Source of the DNA: Diphasiastrum complanatum
Lineage: Eukaryota > Streptophyta > Lycopodiopsida > Lycopodiales > Lycopodiaceae
NCBI GenBank assembly: GCA_029204225.1
Contig: CM055098.1
Location: 54,816,282-54,880,281, forward strand
Reading direction: 5' to 3'
DNA length: 64,000 nucleotides
The notes under the pieces are model-generated. The model did no database searches and was not told the origin of the DNA. It saw only the letters and a list, made by a program, of their open reading frames with translations. This document shows, one piece after another, positions 55,925 to 64,000 of the stretch (within the stretch, counting starts at the first letter, position 1; each line of letters opens with the position of its first letter). The position numbers were made by a program, and so were the translations under genes.

Positions 55925-56465
55925 TGCATGTTCCTTGCACACGGAGTCCAAAGCCTTTACAATTTAAATGCACTCTCATTAAAGGAGCAGCGTATTCCAC
56001 ATTTCCATTGTTGTCCTTCAATCCAACGATGGAATGGCAAGCATAGATGACGGAGCACCCACTACCACCCTTGGATGGTGTTGCACCATCAAGCATTACA
56101 AGGCATAGAGTATCCCTTCATTAACTATACTAACTAACCACGGCTTAACTGCTAACTAATTCTTGACTCCTGGTTAGTACTTTTAACTTTTTCTCTCGAA
56201 ATTCGAATCTGTAACCTTTCGTGTGTCTGACTCTTTCTTTCTTTTCTTTCGAAGGAGGTTCTGGAGTGTGGAGTCTGCAAGGCATGAGCTGGTGGCAAGA
56301 ATGCAACCGCCATTGAGCTGATAATGCAGCCGCCCTTGCTGCTTTTGCTTCTCTTCCTGGAAATACTGGAGTCTGGAAGCTCACAGATACAGACAGCCCA
56401 TCACGCTGTTCCTCCCTAGCCATGCCGCGTTAGTGTGTCAGTATATTTCTGTAGTGTCTGCTACT
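55925..56465 (+). repeat. Distal upstream flank of C2 gene 3 (matches 38,930-39,312)
   Basis: Collinear with the orphan block at 38.9-39.3 kb, apart from about 90 extra bases here near 56,010-56,110. Ends with GTAGTGTCTGCTACTTAA. Confidence 0.75.
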
Positions 56466-56748
56466 TAAGAAGCTGTTATCATTCTTGCTTCAGCAATTAC
56501 TTGCATACTTGCATATATGCACCTTGGAGTAGAGCAGCAACCTCAGTCTTCAAACTCCTCAGTCAGCTGATTGGCTTCTCAAAACAGATCACAACCTGAG
56601 CTAGTAGAGTGTGTTGAGCTCTGGTAACTGATCCTTTGATCGATAATTAGCTCATTGTAGCTATTTTTCAGGCTGCTTTCCACTTGAATTAGAGCATTTG
56701 TATTTTCTGCGATCTGTTTGTGATTGTGCGTTTTGATCTGAGTTTGCC
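56466..56748 (+). promoter_or_regulatory. Proximal upstream region of C2 gene 3
   Basis: From about 56,600 on it matches the flank of gene 2 (GATCCTTTGATC, TTTTCAGGC-GCTTTCCACTTGAATTAG, then TGCGATCTGTTTGT to the ATG). It lacks the 281 bp block with the TATA-like site found in gene 2. No other TATA box is evident close to the ATG, so the promoter may lie further upstream or this copy may be poorly expressed. Confidence 0.5.
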
Positions 56749-58925
56749 ATGAATAAGCAAAGCAAAAGATCTCGTGCTCAGGCCAAACGGCGCCCGCTAG
56801 AGCTGTATATAATCTCAGCTCAGCAGCTCAAAAAAGTTACGACTTTCGGAAAGATGAAGACCTATGCCGTGGCTTACGTTGATCCAAGCGAAAAAGTATC
56901 CACTCGTATCGATGCGGAGGGAGGAAAGAATCCCACTTGGGATGAAAAAATCACCCTCTCAGTTGACGAAGATTTGCTCGAAGATGAAACCGCCCAGCTG
57001 ACGATCGAAATATTCGCTTGTGGCACACTGAGAGACAAATTGATTGGAGTAGTGCGCGTGTTCCTTGCAGATGCTGTGAAGACTAGCGGCAGAGCTATCA
57101 ATAAATTTCCTGTGACTTCATTGTTAATCTTCAGACCTCAGGGCGATCCTCAGGGCATCCTCAACATATGCATCCCTCCCAGTGGGATCTTTCCACAGCG
57201 CCTTGATTCCCTCTCTTTCAAGAGCACCGACAGCCATAATGCAGCCGCCGCCCTTTCACTTGAGAAAGATCAAAGCCTGCAACGACATTCCGTTCCTTCC
57301 CCCAAGCTACAAGATAGTGGAAGAAGTATAGATTCCCTCTCAATTGATAGCTTCACTTCAGATTCGGAGGATGAGGAAGATACAGCCTTAAGAGTGAAGC
57401 CATCTCCTCCGCCATCAGTTCCTGAGAAGAAAGCACGTCTATAGCAGCAGCCAACATTTTCTATTTCCTTACATTTTACTAATGGAAGAAGATTTGATTG
57501 CAGAACCGAGAGCGACATTCCTGCAATTGTGCAGGCGACCAAGAGATAGGAGCATCGAGGACACTGTTCGATTCTGCAGTTCCCGTAGATCTGCCAGCCT
57601 GAAGGACTAGAGAACTCATATTCTCAATGGAGTCTCTTGACGACAAACAAGGTGAAGGATAGAAGGAATTTGACCCTCTCTCATCATTCATGCAGATTGT
57701 GGGTGGGACTAAATGAGAATATTTTTCTACCATCCAGCCATCCACTTGTGATCAAATTCCGGTATGATTTGTGGTTGATTTGGAGAGAAGATTTTTGGGT
57801 GAACTTGTGAGGAAAGATTAAATTTTTGACAAACAAATAGGACATGTGGATGGCATGAGGGTATTTTTGTGAGGAGCTTGGTGCTTTGAAATAGGGAGAG
57901 GGTTGTAATTTTTCCCTGCTTGGTCTGCAGTGGGTTGACCCAGATGTCAACCAAACCAATTCTCTTCTGGTAAGCATGCATCATGTGATCAACAAGTTAA
58001 AAATTTGAGGGAGGACAATTGTAGAAAACATTTACTATATTGGGAGCAAGATGAGTTAATGTTGCTTTTGGTGACAGCAAAAACCGCAACATGTGCTGTG
58101 AGAGGCATTCTTTACCGGATTGTGTGGATTCTATTTCATATGATGACTTTTATTGAAGGAGAATGAGACATACTATGGAGGGTCTCTCAAATGTGATGAA
58201 TAAGTGAGTTGGTTCCCAAGTCAACCCTACAAATGAGCTCATAGAAGAGAAAATCTCTCACGACTTATAGTGATTCTTAATTCACTTTCATAAAAATCTG
58301 TAAGACTGATTATTTATGTGCTTTGATAGAAATTTGTATATTCATCTCTATCTGCCATATAAATTGTTCTTAAAACCATCCTAAAAGATCCCGCCTAAGT
58401 TGAACTTAGCGAAAAAAAATTTATAAACTTTTGATTGTAATGCACACAACATTAATAAAAATGATTTGTATTTATATTTTTGACTATTTCAAAAATGACA
58501 TTTCTCTTTGTTGTGAATATTTTTTCTTTCAAAATAGATTGAATGATGTTGGACAATACTTGAGTTTAGAGTTTTATTTAACTTTTACATTGTTTACAAA
58601 TGTTAAAATTTTAATTATAAAATTAAAAACAAGCTTTCAAACAAATATTAAAATCTTTTAAATTATATGTTCTTGAAAAAAAAAATTCCAAATTTTTAAT
58701 TTACACAAGCAATTATTATTCATTGTATCAAATTCCATGAATTTCATTTTTTGCAATTTTAAAGTTTTATGATTTTAGTCCACAATTTCTAGAATACTCA
58801 TCTTAAATTTAAAACATTTGCACAATGCAACATTTTAGAAATAATCAATCATTTAATAAGATAGTCCTTTTCTTTTATGTCTATCTAAATAATATAGCAC
58901 CACATCAAGTGACTTGCTTAAGTTT
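56600..58925 (+). repeat. Segmental duplication arm 2 (holds C2 gene 3)
   Basis: Inverted partner of 29,199-31,590. Its 3' end near 58,925 (ACTTGCTTAAGTTTTTTATATGCAG region) corresponds to the junction with the LINE A-tail in the other arm. It represents the state without the MITE. Confidence 0.85.
56749..57444 (+). CDS. SRC2-like C2-domain protein (gene 3)
   Basis: An intronless frame of 231 residues. Residues 3-15 are basic (K-Q-S-K-R-S-R-A-Q-A-K-R-R). The C2 domain spans about residues 16-140: L-E-L-Y-I-I-S-A-Q-Q-L-K-K-V, K-M-K-T-Y-A-V-A-Y-V, G-K-N-P-T-W-D-E-K, L-T-I-E-I-F-A, R-D-K-L-I-G-V-V-R-V, F-R-P-Q-G-D-P-Q-G-I-L. The tail (150-231) is serine-rich with an acidic cluster at 203-211 (S-D-S-E-D-E-E-D) and ends in K-K-A-R-L. 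SRC2-type C2 proteins bind membrane lipids and act in stress signalling. The loop-1 aspartate of the family is replaced (K-M-K-T-Y), as in the other two genes. It is about 90% identical to gene 2, with two one-residue length differences. The ATG is the first in the frame and matches the paralog. Probably the ancestral C-terminus, since its stop is also visible out of frame in gene 2. Confidence 0.87.
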   Translation: MNKQSKRSRAQAKRRPLELYIISAQQLKKVTTFGKMKTYAVAYVDPSEKVSTRIDAEGGKNPTWDEKITLSVDEDLLEDETAQLTIEIFACGTLRDKLIGVVRVFLADAVKTSGRAINKFPVTSLLIFRPQGDPQGILNICIPPSGIFPQRLDSLSFKSTDSHNAAAALSLEKDQSLQRHSVPSPKLQDSGRSIDSLSIDSFTSDSEDEEDTALRVKPSPPPSVPEKKARL

Positions 58926-60599
58926 TTTATATGCAGATTTGTAATTATGGAGTTTTCAAGTTAAAATTCTTGATTGAAAGTATGTATTCCATAGACATAT
59001 TCTCTAGAAGTAATAAACAACACTAAGCTTCACAACTTATAAAGAGAGGGATACAAGGACAAAGACAACCAACACTCTATAACCTAAAAACTATTTTTTT
59101 AAGAAATAAAACATATGGAATCTTCTAACATAGTTAAAATTAATGTTAAAAGCTGAAAAGTTTCAAATTCCTTTTTATCCAAAAACAGTTATATGAAAGT
59201 AGTCCATTCCAAGGCATATTCTCATATATCACTAAAATGTTAAAATAGAATAATAGGATATACTTTACGATAGAAATGTGAAAAATTCAGATCCTAAGTG
59301 GATCTAAACTCCAAGATCATTGGCTTGAATGCTTGCACTCCAAACTACATAAGCTAGGAATTGGCAACACATTCTATGCTACCTAGAATGCAAAGAACTT
59401 GATCAAAAAGCATTTATCACAAATGGAAACTTCCATAAACATCAAGTGCGGCCCAAAATAGCATTATACAGTCCATAATACATCAGCCTATCACTTTTGG
59501 AAAGCACCTAAGATCATACACAATAGCTTGAAGACAATACACACAACAATGCTCTCAATGGAGGAAGAAACAATGACAATGATCTATTGATCTCAATGAA
59601 GCATACAAAAGGTTTCTCCAACCTGTTCTCCACGACTTCCCTACTATTTATGGATGAGGAAGATGACTCTCTCTCCTCTCTCTAGAAGGTACTTGACCCT
59701 AGATATTCCCTATATAGGAAAAATAGCTAAAAATGGCTTATATGACCAAAATACATCAAAATGGTCTCATTTTGAAGGGTATGAAGTTTGACACTTCATC
59801 ATACTGAAAAAATACAGTAAATAAAAACATTGTGGCCTGGTTCACACGTGTGAAACTCCAGAACCAAAACTATTTACAATTTTAGCCAATTTAGGCCTCA
59901 AACTAGCTAGGAAATGTTGACAATTTTCACAAGAAATCTCTTAGATTTATTTAGCAAACTTTTCCACTCTAACAACGTCACAAACACAATTATCAACAAT
60001 ATGTGTTACCAACAATTGACACTATGATCACAACAAGAATTTGTGCATAATTATTTTGTCTCTTTCAACATGAAGGCTTTCCGTGGAAATCTCTATTTTG
60101 TGACAAAGTGAACATCTTGTCTACCTCTCCAAGAAAATGTACACATTAGTCTCTGTTTGCCAACCAACAACATGTTCTTTAATTTTCAAATTCGGAAAAA
60201 GAAAAATCCTTATGAAATACTCAATAGCTTGCATGTAATTATCAACACCCGAACCTAGCAAATTTCTCGTGACAATATTAGTCAAAACTATAGATTCATT
60301 TTGTTGTAACTTACCAACCAATGTCATCCATAACTCCACCTGTTGATCATGAAGAAGTTGTTATGTTGTTTCAGGTTTGTTGCAATACAAAATGCAATTA
60401 TTCTACAAAATTGACCGTCTTACAAATGCTTAAAGAACTTTACTGAGTACCCTCCAAGAAAAGCATTTTGATTCAATCACCTTGCAATTCTTTTAATATA
60501 AAAGTTGTCTAACCAATCTTGCCACGATGACCTATCTTTTATCTTACAATGGTAGTTATACAATTTATGTAAGCATCTTTGTCGATTGTTACAAAAAAA
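58926..60599. other. AT-rich stretch, no gene seen
   Basis: No domain-bearing frame on either strand. At 59,640-59,740 a TATA-like CATAAATAG on the minus strand and CCCTATATAGG hint at an LTR promoter, but no LTR ends were found. CACACGTGTG occurs near 59,842 and a related TCACACGTG near 61,623. Confidence 0.4.
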
Positions 60600-61060
60600 A
60601 AATATTCATTTCTAACCCTCTTGAAACAATTGAGCTCTACGAGAGAGTCCAACTTGATGTTTCACGTCATCCAAAGATTTTCTCACACCCCCAAGAGAAA
60701 GCTTCTCCCAATAATAAAGGAGGCTTTAAGAAGGAGCAAGTGGAAAACCTGAGAGCACTACAAACTGTAACAAGTCCAACTCGAGCAAGAAAGGAGCCAT
60801 CAAGGTTTAAACACATACAATGACAGAGAAAATCAGGTTGAGGATGGTATCATTTTCTTGCCCTTATAACAAACTTTAATGATGTTCTTTCAAGTGTGAA
60901 TGAAACTTTAGCAGAAAAAATTGATGCAATATAGAGTAAGTATGATGTGTTGCTTGAGAATGATAGATCCTCCATCAAATAAGAGCGTTATTGGTTGCAA
61001 ATGAAAGCATGTCACTTCAAAAGAAACTTATATGGACTCAAGTAAGCTTCAAGATCTTGA
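60600..61060 (+). mobile_element. Possible degenerate Copia fragment, plus strand
   Basis: Weak plus-strand similarity to the region before Copia RT: T-S-P-T-R-A-R-K-E-P-S-R-F followed later by N-L-Y-G-L-K. The assignment rests on only two short blocks and may be wrong. Confidence 0.3.
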
Positions 61061-61268
61061 ATTTCTGTAGCGGGTATTTCCTATCCACCTTTAACCCTAG
61101 ATCCAAGCACATCAAGCATGAAGATGATTAACATGTTGTCACGCAAAGATTTGTTCCCATGAGAGCGATGGCATAGTTCATAATCAACCACATGCTTATG
61201 ATCCACATCTAACACTAAGATTAACACTACGATCCATTAACACTGCTCAAGTGAAGGTAAAGTTTACT

Positions 61269-61387
<119 letters not shown>

Positions 61388-61965
61388 AAGTATAACAAAG
61401 ACCAATCCCAACAATTAGCAAATCCAACAAATAGCAAAATCCAAATAATGGAGAAAGAAAGAAGATCAAGGACATCCGATTTCAATCCGTCAGAGGTTCA
61501 ACCTGGTTTTATTGAAATGAACATGTAAATGACTTACAAAGCACCACTATATGTTGAAATGTCACTTCTAACTTGTAGATCAAAGATGTTGATTTCATGG
61601 TTAATGTTCACATTATGATCCCACACGTGTGGAGACTATTCCCACGTGTGAATGAAAGCCAAAAGAGTACTTGTATATAGTTGGATTTAAGTTGGATCAA
61701 TCTACAAAAGTGTCAACTAGTTTTTTGACTAAAATCTATGAAATTGCCATTTGGCACTATTTCCTTGTATGTAGCTAGCATTTCCATGTGAATGAATATA
61801 TGCTCCCACATGCTAGATGTTGTTCACATGTGTGAAGCTGGTTGAACTAGATAAGATGTACATATTCTCCTAGATCCTATTTTTTAGGGAAGATTCCTAT
61901 TTTCAAGGAGACTAGTAGTTGGATTCTAGTATTAGCACAAGTCACTAATTTGTTGTTGTTGGAAT
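61388..61965 (-). repeat. Possible LTR, minus strand
   Basis: Minus strand begins after a purine tract with TGTTGGGATGAGT (61,979 downwards), as at 44,466 on the plus strand. It has AATAAA near 61,510 and an inverted-repeat CACACGTGTGG. The other LTR end was not found, so its nature is uncertain. Confidence 0.35.
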
Positions 61966-62450
61966 TTTATCTAACTCCTACTCATCCCAACAGCCCTTCT
62001 TCCTTCTCTAATTTTTACTCTCTCAAATGAAACTTGCTAAAAATGAACTGTTTTTCAATAGTCTGCATATTTGAACTGATTGTCGCTACAGTCTACATTT
62101 TTGTACAGGTTTTTCCACAGGCAAAAAAATTGACACCTAACACTGTCGCTATTTTTTACCTTCCTGAGCAACTAAGTGTTTAGCGACACTTATGTAAGTT
62201 GTTTTTGGGCCATTTATGCACTTTCAGAAAAGCGACACTTTTTGCGAAAAATGCAAAAAACCCGACACTGCATTTTAACACGCAGTTTATGACAAGCAAA
62301 AAATGTGACACTTGTCTTTGAAATTGCGAAGGTGCCCTACAAATACTGAAGGTTGTCCTTAACTAAAGGCAAAGGCCAAAACAGCCAAGGACTATTGCGA
62401 CGTCCATCTGCAGATTTACAAGGGATTCCAAATGCCAGATCATAACGTTT
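61966..62450 (-). repeat. Inverted copy of the repeat at 43,915-44,478
   Basis: See 43,915-44,478. This copy has one unit instead of three of the 53 bp tandem repeat. Confidence 0.65.
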
Positions 62451-63123
62451 TCACGCTCCAACAACAAAGCAATCTATTGATCAGGTTAGTAGTTGTTAAC
62501 TATCATGTAAATGTAAAGCTAGAATAATGCAAGATCTTCTAGTTGCTACGAATGTAAGTGAGTGATTGAAGATATGATAAGTCATAAGTCATCAGACAGA
62601 GATAAAACGACCAGAACGGGTCTTTCAGTAGCTGACTCCTCAAAGTTAGTGATTATAGAGAGAGATATATATATATATTCAGAACTTTAGCAATTGTTTT
62701 GAATCTGTAAGTAGGATCATGCGCTTATCAGCACAATTGTATTGTGATCTGATCGTTGTGTTTACAACATTATTATACAGATTTGCTATTGTTCTACACC
62801 CGGTCGCATGCTTGTTGAATGATAATAACTATCACTCCTCTTACACAAACATTATTATAAGAGAAATGTATGGTTGTCTTTGACACCTAAATCAATTTTA
62901 CATTCTCTTCATATCAGATTATCAGTATTAGGAAGATTGCATGGTTGTCACAGAAACCTAATCATTTCTTGCAATCTCTCCTTCACGGTAGTCTAAGATT
63001 CCTACATTGATAATTTGATTCAACACAAAAGAACTGCTCGCAAACTCCATTCTCTAAGTAATACACGATCTTGTTGTTAAGAATTTTTGTTTCATCAGTT
63101 GACATCTATCCAAAACGTCAACA
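62451..63123 (+). repeat. Copia 5' LTR (partial boundary)
   Basis: Followed within 5 bp by the primer-binding site TGGTATCAGAAC (63,128-63,139) and a gag start near 63,300. Its first 150 bp resemble 1,990-2,155. The left boundary is a guess. Confidence 0.55.
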
Positions 63124-63384
63124 GATGTGGTATCAGAACTGATAATTTACATTCCTCGCATCCCACAAAAGTGATATCAGAGCCAACAAAAGTCGTATCA
63201 GAGCCATAGGTTCTTAGCATTACTCATGCGTTGTCTCTCCAAAAATTGACATCAAGTCTGTTGTAGGAAGAAGTTAGGAGGAAAAGCTTGTCTACGACAA
63301 TGAGTACCAAATCCATGGCACTCTACTCAAACAAGCAGCAGTCCAAGAAGAAGAAAGACTTCAAGGATAAGAAGACATTGCATC
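63124..63384 (+). mobile_element. Copia leader and gag start, plus strand
   Basis: Leader with a tRNA-Met primer site and two further GTATCAGA/GATATCAGAGCC-like copies (63,169 and 63,191), then M-S-T-K-S-M-A-L-Y-S-N-K-Q-Q from 63,299. It joins Gypsy integrase sequence near 63,385. Confidence 0.6.
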
Positions 63385-64000
63385 CGACATTACAGTTCAT
63401 GAGATCTTACAATCAGGATGCTGGTGGCCAACGATTCATAAGGATACGAAGGAATACCTAAGGAAATGCGATGGGTGCCAAAGGGCAAGGAGACCGACGA
63501 GATTGAATTATGACCTTCTACACTTGGTCTTAGACCAAGCACCATTTGAAAAGTGGGGATTGGATTACATTGGTCCAATTCACCCTGCAACAAGAAGTAC
63601 CCAGGCTCGATACATAATCGTGGCCACCGACTACCTCACCAAGTGGGTTGAGGACAAGGCAGTAAAAGTAGCTGATGCTAGGACCACTGCCAAGTTTCTC
63701 TATGAAAATATCATTGTGCGCTTTGGGTGCCTGGTGGAGATAGTCAGTGATCGCGGGAGTCATTTCATCAATGAGACCATCAAGGCCATGTTGGAAGAAT
63801 TCTTCGTGATCCATAGAACGACTATGCCTTCTCGCAATAATGGGTAAGCAGAATCATCCAATAAGATCCTCTGTAGTGTGCTCACACAAACAGTTGAAGC
63901 TAGCATATCGGATTGGGAACACAAGTTGCATGCTGCTCTGTGGGCATTAAGGACAGCATATAAGGGAAGCACTGATCAAACGCCATTCCAATTGGTACAT
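63385..64000 (+). mobile_element. Gypsy integrase fragment, plus strand, running off the right edge
   Basis: Plus-strand translation shows the integrase zinc finger end (C-D-G-C-Q-R-A-R-R-P-T near 63,460), core (K-W-G-L-D-Y-I-G-P-I-H, V-A-T-D-Y-L-T-K-W-V-E, I-V-S-D-R-G-S-H-F) and the later W-A-L-R-T-A-Y-K block near 63,950. The D,D,E-type core is of the Athila/Tat or reina-like class. The element continues beyond the window. Confidence 0.85.

Overview
The window looks like a repeat-dominated plant nuclear genome, most likely a gymnosperm. The reasons are: nested and broken LTR retrotransposons (Copia and Gypsy) over most of its length, L1-type LINE pieces, very few intact host genes, and a decayed piece of 26S rDNA at 48.3-49.15 kb. 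The start of that 26S piece resembles, from memory, the gymnosperm form of the LSU 5' end rather than the usual angiosperm form. The taxon call is an inference; no genus can be named.

Layout. 0-5.8 kb: Copia fragments in both orientations. 7.3-8.1 and 12.5-14.3 kb: two minus-strand LINE fragments. 9.9-10.4 kb: host gene 1, an intronless SRC2-like C2-domain protein on the minus strand; upstream of it lie a three-unit ~240 bp tandem repeat carrying five CACGTG G-boxes and a 16 bp minisatellite. 14.8-28.6 kb: a nest in which a Gypsy element is split by a short non-autonomous LTR element (16.35-18.44 kb), followed by a Copia element split by a 7.8 kb Athila/Tat-like Gypsy element (20,392-28,156, bounded by the 5 bp duplication AGAAC). 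28.6-29.2 kb: a LINE 3' end. 29.2-31.6 kb: host gene 2, a C2-domain gene on the minus strand, with its flanks. 31.7-53 kb: SINE, Copia and Gypsy debris, an unassigned spliced gene fragment, a hairpin, a coiled-coil reading frame, a 240 bp tandem array and the rDNA fragment. 56.6-58.9 kb: host gene 3, an inverted duplicate of gene 2 with its flanks. 61-64 kb: a long microsatellite, a Copia LTR with leader, and a Gypsy integrase running off the right edge.

The host biology centres on three related C2-domain genes. Genes 2 and 3 are a recent inverted duplication whose arms lie about 25 kb apart. Since the split, gene 2 has gained a hAT-like MITE in its 3' flank and a different C-terminus, and the two copies differ by a ~281 bp promoter/leader block. 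A third, gene-less copy of the distal upstream flank lies at 38.9-39.3 kb, so this neighbourhood has been duplicated more than once. I did not find an evident new multi-gene system. The most unusual items are the G-box array, the evolving C2 pair, a 73 bp SINE with a perfect 20 bp target duplication, a long near-perfect hairpin at 36.4 kb, and the large extra coding region behind the integrase of the Athila-like element.
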